Below, piece after piece: positions 16,111 through 25,014 of a DNA stretch of 64,000 nucleotides. Origin of the DNA: JBEGHD01 sp049334165. Lineage in GTDB: Bacteria; Bacteroidota; Bacteroidia; Flavobacteriales_D; Sanyastnellaceae. The translations under genes were made by a program, and so were the position numbers. The stretch lies in NCBI GenBank assembly GCA_049334165.1, contig JBEGHD010000005.1; one strand, given 5' to 3'. Within the stretch, counting starts at the first letter, position 1; the number at the start of each line of letters is the position of its first letter. The notes beneath the pieces were generated by a model that was given only the letters and a program-made list of their open reading frames with translations, was not told the origin of the DNA and ran no database searches.

Positions 16111-17337
16111 ATGAGCAAGATCAAAGTTGAAAACCCAGTAGTAGAGCTGGATGGTGACGAGATGACAAGAATCATCTGGAAGTTTATCAAAGACAAACTG
16201 ATCCACCCTTATCTCGAATTGGATATAAAATATTACGACCTCAGCATTCAAAAGCGCGATGAAACTGAGGATCAAATTACTGTAGATGCCGCAAAGGCTA
16301 TTCAGAAATACAATGTGGGAATTAAATGTGCTACCATCACTCCAGATGAAGCACGCGTAGAAGAATTCGACCTCAAGAAAATGTGGCTTTCGCCAAACGG
16401 TACTATTCGTAACATCGTTGGTGGAACAGTTTTCAGAGAGCCAATTCTTTGCAAAAATGTTCCTCGTTTGGTGCCCAACTGGACTGCTCCAATTTGCATT
16501 GGACGTCACGCACATGCCGACCAGTATAAAGCGACAGACAAGGTAATCAAAGGAAAAGGAACACTCAAAATGACTTTCACTCCAGAAGATGGTGGTGAAA
16601 CTGAAGAGTGGACGGTTTACAATTTCCAGGGAGATGGAGTTGCAATGAGCATGTACAATACCGATGAAAGTATCTACGGTTTTGCTCGCTCTTGCTTCAA
16701 CCAGGCACTCGCCAAAGGATGGCCACTTTACCTTTCAACAAAAAATACCATCCTCAAAAAGTACGATGGTCGCTTCAAGGATATCTTCGAAGAAGTTTAT
16801 GTGAACGAATTTAAAGATCGTATGGATGAAGCCGGTCTCACTTATGAGCACCGCCTAATCGATGACATGGTAGCAGCTGCCTTGAAATGGCACGGTGAGT
16901 TCGTTTGGGCTTGCAAAAACTACGATGGTGACGTACAGTCAGACACTGTAGCTCAAGGATTCGGTTCACTCGGATTGATGACTTCAACCCTCGTTACTCC
17001 CGATGGAAAAACCATGGAGGCCGAAGCTGCTCACGGAACTGTGACCCGCCACTACCGCAGACATCAGGCCGGAGAGAAAACTTCTACCAACCCAATTGCA
17101 TCCATCTTTGCGTGGACTCGTGGATTGGATTTTAGAGGGAAACTCGATGACAACGAAGAGTTGCGCAAATTTGCCAAAACACTTGAAGATGTTTGTGTAG
17201 ACACCGTGGAAAGCGGCAAAATGACTAAAGATTTGGCACTTTGCATTCACGGAAAAGACATGACACCAGAGCACTACCTCACCACTGAGGAGTTCCTCGA
17301 TGCACTAGATTCAGAACTCAAGCGCAGAATGGCGTAG
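16111..17337 (+). CDS. icd: NADP-dependent isocitrate dehydrogenase, homodimeric eukaryote-like type
   Basis: This 408-residue enzyme of the TCA cycle converts isocitrate to 2-oxoglutarate and makes NADPH. It resembles the type II (eukaryotic-like) subfamily: ELDGDEMTRIIW at the start, the substrate loop SPNGTIRNIVGGTVFREP, Arg in GRHAHADQY, and the metal Asp in HRLIDDMVAA. The NADP region carries AEAAHGTVTRHYR. It is transcribed alone from a good promoter and ends at a strong terminator. Confidence 0.95.
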   Translation: MSKIKVENPVVELDGDEMTRIIWKFIKDKLIHPYLELDIKYYDLSIQKRDETEDQITVDAAKAIQKYNVGIKCATITPDEARVEEFDLKKMWLSPNGTIRNIVGGTVFREPILCKNVPRLVPNWTAPICIGRHAHADQYKATDKVIKGKGTLKMTFTPEDGGETEEWTVYNFQGDGVAMSMYNTDESIYGFARSCFNQALAKGWPLYLSTKNTILKKYDGRFKDIFEEVYVNEFKDRMDEAGLTYEHRLIDDMVAAALKWHGEFVWACKNYDGDVQSDTVAQGFGSLGLMTSTLVTPDGKTMEAEAAHGTVTRHYRRHQAGEKTSTNPIASIFAWTRGLDFRGKLDDNEELRKFAKTLEDVCVDTVESGKMTKDLALCIHGKDMTPEHYLTTEEFLDALDSELKRRMA

Positions 17338-17364
17338 AGAATCTATAAAATGATTGAATAAATT

Positions 17365-17404
17365 GCGGCTCTCCTGATCGTTTTGGGAGAGCCGCTTTTT
17401 TTTT
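17365..17404 (+). terminator. Intrinsic terminator of icd, abutting the next start codon
   Basis: GCGGCTCTCC / GGGAGAGCCGC (17365-17374 and 17385-17395) with nine T residues. The T tract ends about six bases before the ATG of the MATE gene. Confidence 0.85.
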
Positions 17405-17409
17405 ATGGC

Positions 17410-18735
17410 ATGAAACGAGTATCTCTCAAGGAAATAAATCGACTGGCTTTCCCTGCAATTATTGCTGGTATTGCAGAACCGGTGATCGGACTGGCAGATA
17501 CAGCCATCATTGGGAACTTTCCGCAAGACACTGAAGCTTCGCTCGCAGCTGTCGGTCTGGGATCTTCTTTCTTCCTCACCATGCTTTGGATCATGGCGCA
17601 AACCAAAAGCGCCATCTCAGCGATTATCTCAAAGTATTTTGGATCCGATCGAATTGGCGAAGTGAAAACACTCGTGCCGCAGTCGATTGCCTTGAACATC
17701 CTAATCGGCCTGATCACCTTCGGGGTGACGAGCTTCTTCGCATTTGAGATTTTTAGTCTCTACAATGCCGAAGGAAAAGTGCTGGAGTACAGCGTTTCGT
17801 ACTACTCAATCCGGTCGATTGGCTTTCCTTTCACGCTAGCCACATTTGCCATCTTCGGAATTTTTCGGGGTATACAAAATACACTCTGGGCCATGTGGAT
17901 CAGCATTTCCGGAGCAGCGCTAAACATTGTTTTGGACATCCTGCTCGTGTACGGAGTGGAGGGCTACATTGAACCGCTGGGAGTGGACGGAGCCGCTTAT
18001 GCCACACTTTGTGCTCAGATGCTGATGTTCGTACTGGCCCTGGTCACGATGTACTGGAAAACCTCTTTTCGCCTTTCGCCCTGGCTGCCAAAGCATCCCG
18101 AACTTGGTAATTTGTTTGGAATGAGCGCCAACCTGGCTGTGAGAACCATCAGTCTCAATGTGGCTTTCTTCGCGGCAAATGCTTTTGCTACGCTCTACGG
18201 AAACCAATTTATCGCAGCACATTCCATCGCCATTCAGATTTGGCTTTTTTCTTCCTTCCTGCTCGATGGTTACGCCAATGCAGGAAATGCAATTTCGGGG
18301 CGTTTGCTTGGTGGAAAGCGCTGGCACGCACTAAAGAACTTGTCAAAGGATTTGGTAAAAATCAGTCTTTTCATTTCCGTTGGGCTGTCACTCTGCTACC
18401 TGGCGCTTTATCCTTTTATGGGAGATTTTTTCACGGTCGACAAGTCTGTGTCTTCCATCTTTGACGAAATCTTTTGGCTTGTCATCATCATGCAGCCGAT
18501 AAACGCCATTGCCTTCACTTTTGACGGAATTTTTAAAGGGCTCGGAGAAACAAATTTTCTCAGAAATGTACTTATGATCAGTACTTTTTTGGCTTTTCTC
18601 CCGCTGGTCACACTTTTTCATTTTTTCGACTGGAAGCTTTACGGAATCTGGGCAGCATTTGGCGGATGGATGATCGTCAGATCGGCTCTGCCCATTCGCT
18701 ACTTTGCTCAAAAGTACGGATCGAGAGTGCCGTAG
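17410..18735 (+). CDS. MATE family multidrug/toxin efflux transporter
   Basis: This 441-residue protein has about 12 membrane helices in two related halves, starting with INRLAFPAIIAGIAEPVIGLADT, the typical MATE helix 1. It would export cationic compounds in exchange for Na+ or H+. The frame also runs through the preceding terminator, but the ATG at 17410 is the only sensible start. That leaves no room for a ribosome-binding site after the T tract, so the promoter or leader arrangement is unclear. The stop codon lies in the first unit of a hairpin repeat array. Confidence 0.88.
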   Translation: MKRVSLKEINRLAFPAIIAGIAEPVIGLADTAIIGNFPQDTEASLAAVGLGSSFFLTMLWIMAQTKSAISAIISKYFGSDRIGEVKTLVPQSIALNILIGLITFGVTSFFAFEIFSLYNAEGKVLEYSVSYYSIRSIGFPFTLATFAIFGIFRGIQNTLWAMWISISGAALNIVLDILLVYGVEGYIEPLGVDGAAYATLCAQMLMFVLALVTMYWKTSFRLSPWLPKHPELGNLFGMSANLAVRTISLNVAFFAANAFATLYGNQFIAAHSIAIQIWLFSSFLLDGYANAGNAISGRLLGGKRWHALKNLSKDLVKISLFISVGLSLCYLALYPFMGDFFTVDKSVSSIFDEIFWLVIIMQPINAIAFTFDGIFKGLGETNFLRNVLMISTFLAFLPLVTLFHFFDWKLYGIWAAFGGWMIVRSALPIRYFAQKYGSRVP

Positions 18736-19084
18736 GTACGACCGTCATTTTTCTTTAACACAAATTCTTCGCGTTGTTGTAGAGAGGAACCCAGCGGGTT
18801 CCAATGTTTGTAGCCATGAGAATGTGAAATGAAACCCGACCCCGGAGTGGGTCGAATTTTTTACTTGGCGAACGCATCCCGTGAAGGGAAGAGGTGCGAC
18901 CCCTCTGGAGTCGAATAATCATTATTGACCAACCTTAGAGCTATAAATATTCGATGCCTCTGGCATCGTAGTCGAGCGTTGCTGAATCATCATCCAACAC
19001 TTCAATCACAGCTCCAGAGGAGCGACAAATTGGTAGCGGTGTGAGCCGGTATTCCAGGAAAGTCCCAGCGGGACGACATTGTGG
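18727..19084. repeat. Array of about eight short palindromic (hairpin) elements
   Basis: This gene-free stretch of about 370 bp holds a series of short hairpins with 3-nt (or slightly longer) loops. They are: GTGCC-GTA-GGTAC (18728-18740, overlapping the MATE stop), GGAACCC-AGC-GGGTTCC (18786-18802), CGACCC/GGGTCG (18837-18854), TCCC/GGGA (about 18877-18889), CGACcCC/GGaGTCG (18897-18913), CGATGCC-TCT-GGCATCG (18952-18968), GCTCC-AGA-GGAGC (19011-19023) and GTCCC-AGC-GGGAC (19062-19074). Several are followed by a GACA-AT-T-G-like tail. Stem sequences differ but pairing is kept. Another near-identical copy lies at 39805-39828. Confidence 0.75.
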
Positions 19085-19107
19085 TTTCTGCATTTCATGC
19101 TGAGCAT

Positions 19108-20544
19108 TTATTCCCCAAAAAAAGCCTTGTCAAAATTCAAGAGATAAAGTTTTTCTGAAGCTCTGGTCACGGCAGTGTAAAGCCAGCGGAGGTATTCCTT
19201 TCCCATCATCTCCTCGTTTACAAAACCCTGGTCTACAAAAACCACTGGCCATTGCCCACCCTGTGCTTTGTGGCAGGTGATGGCATAAGAGAATTTAACC
19301 TGAAGTGCGTTGTAAAAAGGATCTTCCATTACCGCTTTGTGGATTTTTTCGCGTGCCCCGAGCTCCACGTAATCCTCTGCTACATCGTGGTAAAAAGCTT
19401 TCATTCTCTCTTGAGGCATGTGAGCACCCTCAGTTGATATGGTGTCGATTAGAATCTTGGCTTCTAGCGGTGGCATGTCGGGATAATCGATGAGTTCGAT
19501 CTCTACTTCGGCAAACTGAAAGTCGTAGAGCTCTTCGAATTTTATGATCTTCTTGATCTCTGCAATGTCGCCATTGGCGATAAAACTGGCCATTTTCGAT
19601 TGCTCATCGTCCAGCCAGAAATAGTTGTTTCGAACCACCATCAACATGTCGCCAACGGCTAGGTCTTCTTCTCGCCAAAGTAGTCGGTTTCTGATTTGCT
19701 GATTGAACAAGTTGGCTCTTTTATTGGATCTGGTGATAACCATCGTGCCCCGATCGCCAAACTCGTTGTAGGCGGTTTGCAATTCTTCTTCAAGTTCGTC
19801 TCCCGCTAGCCGGACTATATCTGAAAACCCACCGACTTTTAGGTGAGGAAACTCATTGGGATTGTTTCTGATTGCATCGCGCAGGTAGGTGGCGTTTTCC
19901 AAAATTCCAGAGTCGTGCGATTGACGCAAAACTTCGGTGAGTTCGATTTGCGCAGCGGTTACCGAGAAGCTGTTCTTAAGGTACTCAAGATTGAGTGCCG
20001 GACTTTCATCAATTCCCACTGGAGGCAACTGAGCCGTGTCGCCAATAAGAATCAGACGGCAGTTTTTTCCTGAAAAAACGTAGCTCATCAAATCGTCCAG
20101 CAAATCGCGATAAGTTAGCGAGGAACCATCGGCCAGGCCACCAGAAGAGCTAATCATCGAAGCCTCGTCAACAAAGAAGACAGTGTTGGTGTGCAGGTTA
20201 GGAGCTTTTTCGAAACTCACAACTCCGCCTCGCCCAGTTTTTTTACGGTAGATCTTTTTGTGGATGGTGAGAGCCAGGTGTCCTGAGTAGTTGGCCATTA
20301 CTTTAGCAGCCCTTCCTGTGGGAGCGAGCAACACAGATTTGTATTTGATGTTTTCGAGTGCTTTGGTGATGGCGCCCACAACGGTCGTCTTACCTGTTCC
20401 CGCATAGCCCCTTACCAGAAGCAGGCAATTTGGCCGTTGGGAGAAAGTAAATTTGCTCACTGCTCTCAACAGCCTTTCCTGATCGGCTGTGGGTGTGTAG
20501 GGGAAATTCTCAAGGAGATCTTTATGAAATGAATTCTCGCTCAT
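19108..20544 (-). CDS. SF1B DNA helicase, RecD2/Dda-like
   Basis: This 478-residue ATPase shows superfamily 1 helicase motifs in order: Walker A GYAGTGKTTVV (about 45-55), LAPTGRAAKVM (Ia), VFFVDEASM (II), LIGDTAQLPPVG (III), a conserved Arg in TEVLRQS, then AITCHKAQGGQWPVVFVD (V) and LYTAVTRASEKL (VI). The C-terminal UvrD_C_2-type fold is present. It is shorter than RecD2 and lacks its N-terminal region, so it is closer to Dda-like helicases that unwind DNA 5' to 3'. It is transcribed alone, beside the hairpin array. Confidence 0.9.
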   Translation of the reverse strand: MSENSFHKDLLENFPYTPTADQERLLRAVSKFTFSQRPNCLLLVRGYAGTGKTTVVGAITKALENIKYKSVLLAPTGRAAKVMANYSGHLALTIHKKIYRKKTGRGGVVSFEKAPNLHTNTVFFVDEASMISSSGGLADGSSLTYRDLLDDLMSYVFSGKNCRLILIGDTAQLPPVGIDESPALNLEYLKNSFSVTAAQIELTEVLRQSHDSGILENATYLRDAIRNNPNEFPHLKVGGFSDIVRLAGDELEEELQTAYNEFGDRGTMVITRSNKRANLFNQQIRNRLLWREEDLAVGDMLMVVRNNYFWLDDEQSKMASFIANGDIAEIKKIIKFEELYDFQFAEVEIELIDYPDMPPLEAKILIDTISTEGAHMPQERMKAFYHDVAEDYVELGAREKIHKAVMEDPFYNALQVKFSYAITCHKAQGGQWPVVFVDQGFVNEEMMGKEYLRWLYTAVTRASEKLYLLNFDKAFFGE

Positions 20545-20682
20545 AATCGGCCTCGAAGTTAGACAGGATATTTTTTGATCAAATTAACGGAATCGTAACA
20601 CACGGAGCACAGTCGGAATTCCGTTCTTTGCAGACCTTATTGGGCGCTACTTTCCTCGCATTTTTTCGTTTGAAAAAAATTG

Positions 20683-20690
20683 TAGATTTG
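20683..20690 (+). promoter_or_regulatory. -7 promoter element before the membrane protein gene at 20730
   Basis: TAGATTTG matches TAnnTTTG and ends 39 nt before the ATG. No well-spaced -33 TTG. Confidence 0.45.
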
Positions 20691-20729
20691 TAGCCATTGT
20701 AAAAATAAAAGTCACGTAACCTCAACAGC

Positions 20730-21602
20730 ATGCAGAATTTCTTTAAAGTCTCTGGAAAGTACGTCATCTCTGTACTTCTTCTGGTTTTAGGATCAACTTT
20801 TTTGTACAAATATGCCTCAGCAGGAGAGATAGATTCTCAGCCTGTAGACATGCTTTTTGGAGCGCTGTTTTTGCTCTTTGCCGGAATCCTTTCTCTGCCT
20901 TTTGTAATGTCGAAATTACCATTAGCATTGACCAAGGTTTTGCTGGTAGTGTGCATCGTGGGTGCTGGTTACCTCGCTTATAGAAATGTTTTCGTAATCG
21001 AAGAAGAAATTGAATTCAGAGCGAAAAAAGAACAAATCGAATCGCGCACCATTCAGAGAATGAAAGACATTCGTACAGCTCAGGAAGAGTTCGAAAAAAA
21101 CTACGGTACGTACACAGACAACTTCGATACGCTGATTTCTTTTATCAAAAACCCAATTATCCCAATCGTCTACAGAAATGGAGATGTTAGTGCCAACGAT
21201 TCACTGATGGATTTGGACAAAAGAGAGCGACTCAAGTTTATCATAGGCATGAGCAAACTTGAAGAAATGGGAATGACCGAAGAAGAAGCTGTTGCCAAAG
21301 GTTACGAAGTGCGCGATACAACTTACGCTTCGCTCTACGAAAAGCAATTTGCTAAAGGACCTCGTTCGGAAAAAGGATTGCCTCCAGTATCGCTGGACAG
21401 CTTGCCTTACAGCCCGGCCTCAGGTGAAAGATTTATTATGCTCACTGACAAGATCATGGATGGTGGAGTTGAGCGTTCAACAATCCTGGTGAAAGATCCT
21501 AAGCCATACGGCAAGCCAGGCACCGAAAAAATCCCAAAGGATACGCTCATGTTTGGAGATCTTGATGATGCAAACACAAGTGGTAACTGGGGAAGCAGAT
21601 AA
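20730..21602 (+). CDS. Membrane-anchored protein of unknown function
   Basis: This 290-residue protein has three N-terminal membrane helices (about 10-30, 40-60, 68-88), a charged coiled-coil-like stretch (about 90-115) and a soluble domain. The segment RMKDIRTAQEEFEKNYGTYT-DNFDTLISF resembles the region after the helix in pilin-like proteins, but no prepilin site is visible. I do not recognise a named family. It overlaps the next gene by 38 nt, and rsmD and coaD follow, so all four are probably one transcript. Confidence 0.8.
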   Translation: MQNFFKVSGKYVISVLLLVLGSTFLYKYASAGEIDSQPVDMLFGALFLLFAGILSLPFVMSKLPLALTKVLLVVCIVGAGYLAYRNVFVIEEEIEFRAKKEQIESRTIQRMKDIRTAQEEFEKNYGTYTDNFDTLISFIKNPIIPIVYRNGDVSANDSLMDLDKRERLKFIIGMSKLEEMGMTEEEAVAKGYEVRDTTYASLYEKQFAKGPRSEKGLPPVSLDSLPYSPASGERFIMLTDKIMDGGVERSTILVKDPKPYGKPGTEKIPKDTLMFGDLDDANTSGNWGSR

Positions 21603-22449
21603 TCAACTGGAATATCAAGACGATCTGATCGATTCTGTCGCTACGAGCGATTGCCATCTGGCTATGCGGCTGGATACTGACGGGTTTCAGTATGCTGTAT
21701 TCGACTCGCACAGCGATCAATGTGTATTTCTCAAAAAAGTACCTAGAGACAGTGAGCAGGAAATTGACTTGCTTGTATTCTTCGAGGCTCAACTTGCAGA
21801 TGAGGCTCTGCTGAGTAAAGACTACGGAAGTGTTTCGTTGGCTTTTGCTGGAGGTCCGGCATTGGCAGTACCTGCAGGGTTCACCGAAGAGCAAAACGCT
21901 CAAAAATTACTTGAGCTTCACTTAGGACATGCACCGTCAGAAGTTGCAGAAGAAAAAGTCGAAGTTGCCGGATTGAGCTGGCTCTACGAATTCCCTGGTG
22001 AGATAGTGAAAGCAGCAAAGAGCAGTTTTCCCAATGTGAAAGTCTCACACAATAGCGCCTGGATGGTGCAAAGCATGTTGAGAAAAAGTAAGTGGGCCAA
22101 AGGGAGACAGGTGTTTGTGGATCTTTCAGATACCTTTTTCGATCTGTATATCTTGAGCGATGGCAAACTGGAGTTTTACAACGCGTTCTCTGCCCACAGC
22201 GAAACGGATGTTTTCTACCACCTGGCCAACACCTTGCAAAAACTGGGACTGAAAGCCGAAGAGGAGAAAATTCTGATTTCGGGTCCTGTGGACGTGGGTG
22301 GCGACACGATGAAACTATTCAGGAAGTATCTCAAAAACACTGATCTCAACTTTGGAATGGACTTCTACAAGCTGGCCAAAGGATTGGGAGGTGCTAAAAA
22401 GCAGTATTTTGTAAGTCTCCTAAATCAATACGTAGTATGCGCGTCATAG
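21565..22449 (+). CDS. DUF3822-like protein
   Basis: This protein of about 294 residues resembles the Bacteroidota family DUF3822, which has an actin-like (ASKHA) look: QVFVDLSDTFFDLYILSDGKLEFYN recalls the second phosphate-binding hairpin. Function is unknown. The frame opens at 21553, but ATG codons at 21565 and 21568 follow a GGAG, so I chose 21565. It overlaps the upstream gene by 38 nt and rsmD by 13 nt, which points to translational coupling and perhaps a link to ribosome maturation. Confidence 0.75.
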   Translation: MMQTQVVTGEADNQLEYQDDLIDSVATSDCHLAMRLDTDGFQYAVFDSHSDQCVFLKKVPRDSEQEIDLLVFFEAQLADEALLSKDYGSVSLAFAGGPALAVPAGFTEEQNAQKLLELHLGHAPSEVAEEKVEVAGLSWLYEFPGEIVKAAKSSFPNVKVSHNSAWMVQSMLRKSKWAKGRQVFVDLSDTFFDLYILSDGKLEFYNAFSAHSETDVFYHLANTLQKLGLKAEEEKILISGPVDVGGDTMKLFRKYLKNTDLNFGMDFYKLAKGLGGAKKQYFVSLLNQYVVCAS

Positions 22450-22982
22450 CCGGAAAATTTCGTGGCCACCGTATAACGCCACCGAGCAGAATTGATGCCC
22501 GGCCTACAACCGACTACGCGCGGGAAGGACTTTTCAATGTGCTCAATAACAGAGTGTATTTTCAAGAAATAAAGGTGCTTGATCTTTTTGCCGGTACCGG
22601 AGCCGTGTCCTACGAGTTTTACTCTAGAGGAGTGGAAGATATTCTGTCGGTAGACAAGGCTCCTTTGAGCTACACGTTTATCAGCAAAATGGTTGCTAAA
22701 CTAGAGATGAAGGGTCTCAAGCCCCTCAGAGCTGATGTGTTCGAATTCTTGAAAAAGCATCGGGAGAAGTACGATATCATTTTTGCCGATCCTCCTTACA
22801 CGCTGGAGAATATTGAAGAAATACACCAGCTTGTAATGGAAAATAATTTACTCGAACCAGATGGTGATTTCATTCTGGAGCACAGCGAACACAAGGACTT
22901 TTCACACCTCTCTGGTTTCACTGAAAGGCGCAGGTACGGAAACGTGAATTTTAGCTTCTTTTCTCCCGGGGACGAAAAATAG
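22437..22982 (+). CDS. rsmD: 16S rRNA (guanine(966)-N2)-methyltransferase
   Basis: This 181-residue SAM-dependent methyltransferase methylates G966 in 16S rRNA. It has MRVIAGKFRGHRI, RPTTDYAREGLFNVL, the SAM loop VLDLFAGTGAVSYE and the catalytic IIFADPPY. Length is typical. It overlaps the DUF3822 gene by 13 nt and is followed by coaD after 45 nt, a pairing common across bacteria. Confidence 0.93.
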   Translation: MRVIAGKFRGHRITPPSRIDARPTTDYAREGLFNVLNNRVYFQEIKVLDLFAGTGAVSYEFYSRGVEDILSVDKAPLSYTFISKMVAKLEMKGLKPLRADVFEFLKKHREKYDIIFADPPYTLENIEEIHQLVMENNLLEPDGDFILEHSEHKDFSHLSGFTERRRYGNVNFSFFSPGDEK

Positions 22983-23027
22983 CAAGCTCACTTTATTAAC
23001 TTCGTTGCAAACCAAAAGGAAACGGTC

Positions 23028-23492
23028 ATGAAAAGGATTGCAGTTTTTCCAGGGTCTTTTGATCCCATTACTAAAGGTCACGAAGATGTGGTGCTCAGAG
23101 CGAAAGATCTTTTTGATGAAATCGTAGTGGCCGTTGGTCAGAACTCATCCAAGAGTTCTATGTTTCCGCTCGAAAAGCGCACCCAATGGATCGAGGATAC
23201 TTTTAAAGACTATGCTCACATCCGCACCGAAACCTACACTGGATTGACGATCGAATACTGCAAATCCATCGGAGCACAGTTTTTACTCCGGGGAATTCGA
23301 AACACAAACGATTTTAACTACGAGCAGTCAATCGCACAAATGAACCGCTCACTAAATCGCGATGTTGAAACCATTCTCCTCTTCACGGCACCAGAGCTTT
23401 CTGCAATAAATTCCACCATCGTTCGTGATATTGTGAAAAATAATGGGGATGTGGCTCAATTTCTGCCAGAGGGAATCAATGTTTATGAATAA
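23028..23492 (+). CDS. coaD: Phosphopantetheine adenylyltransferase
   Basis: This 154-residue nucleotidyltransferase carries out the fourth step of coenzyme A synthesis. It shows VFPGSFDPITKGHEDV (T/HxGH), LLRGIRNTNDFNYE and the C-terminal INSTIVRDI. The last codons overlap the start of the next gene (ATGAATAA). Confidence 0.95.
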   Translation: MKRIAVFPGSFDPITKGHEDVVLRAKDLFDEIVVAVGQNSSKSSMFPLEKRTQWIEDTFKDYAHIRTETYTGLTIEYCKSIGAQFLLRGIRNTNDFNYEQSIAQMNRSLNRDVETILLFTAPELSAINSTIVRDIVKNNGDVAQFLPEGINVYE

Positions 23493-25014
23493 GCTCAGTT
23501 TACTCTTTCTTTCGCTTTTGCTGTCTGTTGGTGTCACTGCCCAGCAAACCATTATCTCTGGATCGGTGCCCTCTGACCCCGAAGGAGAGGTCACCTTGTT
23601 TAAGGTAGAAGACATCGTTAGCAACCACAAAACAGTGGTGAAAACTGAATACGTTGACGCCAAGGGCAACTTCCAATTCCGCATCTTTCCAGAAGAAATA
23701 GAGCAGTACATTTTGCGAGTTGGCGAGCGTAATGCTCAAATTTTCGCAGAGCCTGAAAGAGTTTATCAAATCACAATACCAGCTTTTCCAGAGGACAAGC
23801 CGAGGAGATTTTATGTAGCACACAACACAGTAGATCCAATTTTCGAAAAGCTTCCGGCTAATGATATCAATGCGCTGATCGCCAACTTCAATCTGAGATA
23901 CGAGAAGTTCTACAGTGATCACTATCCGGAAATTGCCAGGTCGAGTGGAGGAGGCCATTCGGCTTACAAAAATGCTCAGCGAAAAAAGCTGAAGGATACT
24001 TCGATGATTACCGAGGACGACACGTTGAAGCAAGGGGCAACAGCGGAGGAGTACTACAAGTTGGTGTTGAACTTTGAAAGTGAACTTGACTCCGTTTACT
24101 CCTCAGTGGACAATGATTTTTTCGAATCTTATGTTGATTACGCGGTTGGGAAGATGAAGCTGAGCGCAGGATTGCAAAAGGATCCTGCTTACGAAGAATA
24201 CCTTCAGGGAAAAGATGTTTTGCTGGATCATCCGGAGTACCTCAATTTTTTCAACGCTTTTCACGGTGATGCCTTCCGCGACATCACCAGCCGAAAAGAG
24301 GGATTGGCTCTCAAATCAGCACTTAATAATGCCGATGGAAGAGAAGCTGTATTTAGTGCTCTTGACAGTGTTTATCCTTATGCGCCAACTTCGGCAGAGA
24401 AAGACTTGCTCATAATTACGCAGGTTCAGCGCGTTTTTGAAGAGGGCTTTTACTCCAAGAACGCACTGTTGACATTGCTTGGGGAAGTGAGCGAAAATGT
24501 GGAGGATGAGCAGCTTTCGGAAATCGCGACTAACCTGAAAAGTCAACTTGCACGGAATATGGCAGGTTACCAGTTGGAGAGCTTCAAACTCCTCAACGCC
24601 AACAATGAAATGGTAACACTCGATGATTTCGAAGGTCAGTTTGTGTATATCAGCTTTTTTGCGACCTGGAACAAAAGTAGTTTGCGGGAGCTCTCGATGA
24701 TTAAAAACCTGGAGAAGGAATACGGCAGGGAAGTGGCTTTTCTGAGTATTTCAATGGACCGCAATTACCCAGACTACAAAAAGTTTATGCAAAGCCATAT
24801 GGACTACGACTGGCAGTTTCTCTACGGATCCGGTGACAAATTGCTTCAGGAAAAAATGGGTGTGTACTCACTGCCGCATTTCATCATGGTCGACCCCAAT
24901 GGCAAGCGAATGTTTAGCTACACAAAAATGCCAAGTGAGGGAATTGAAAAAATCTTTTACAGGATTAAGCACGAGGCGAACAAAGGAGAACAGATTCAGT
25001 TTTGGGACGACTAA
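23485..25014 (+). CDS. Secreted thioredoxin-fold (TlpA/redoxin-like) protein lacking the CxxC motif
   Basis: This 509-residue protein has a signal peptide (MNKLSLLFLSLLLSVGVTAQ) and a long helical middle region. A TlpA/AhpC-type thioredoxin domain starts near 375 (ANNEMVTLDDFEGQFVYISF). Where the redox site should read WCxxC, the sequence is W395-N-K-S-S, so both cysteines are absent; the cis-Pro region LPHFIMVDPNG is kept. It may act as a binding or folding protein in the periplasm rather than an oxidoreductase. The start overlaps coaD by 8 nt. The stop shares four bases (CTAA) with the convergent Nudix gene. Confidence 0.82.
   Translation: MNKLSLLFLSLLLSVGVTAQQTIISGSVPSDPEGEVTLFKVEDIVSNHKTVVKTEYVDAKGNFQFRIFPEEIEQYILRVGERNAQIFAEPERVYQITIPAFPEDKPRRFYVAHNTVDPIFEKLPANDINALIANFNLRYEKFYSDHYPEIARSSGGGHSAYKNAQRKKLKDTSMITEDDTLKQGATAEEYYKLVLNFESELDSVYSSVDNDFFESYVDYAVGKMKLSAGLQKDPAYEEYLQGKDVLLDHPEYLNFFNAFHGDAFRDITSRKEGLALKSALNNADGREAVFSALDSVYPYAPTSAEKDLLIITQVQRVFEEGFYSKNALLTLLGEVSENVEDEQLSEIATNLKSQLARNMAGYQLESFKLLNANNEMVTLDDFEGQFVYISFFATWNKSSLRELSMIKNLEKEYGREVAFLSISMDRNYPDYKKFMQSHMDYDWQFLYGSGDKLLQEKMGVYSLPHFIMVDPNGKRMFSYTKMPSEGIEKIFYRIKHEANKGEQIQFWDD

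Noticed and set aside
18727..19084. Hairpin array as a CRISPR array
   Set aside because: The units are not identical repeats with equal spacers, the stems differ from unit to unit, and no cas gene is present.
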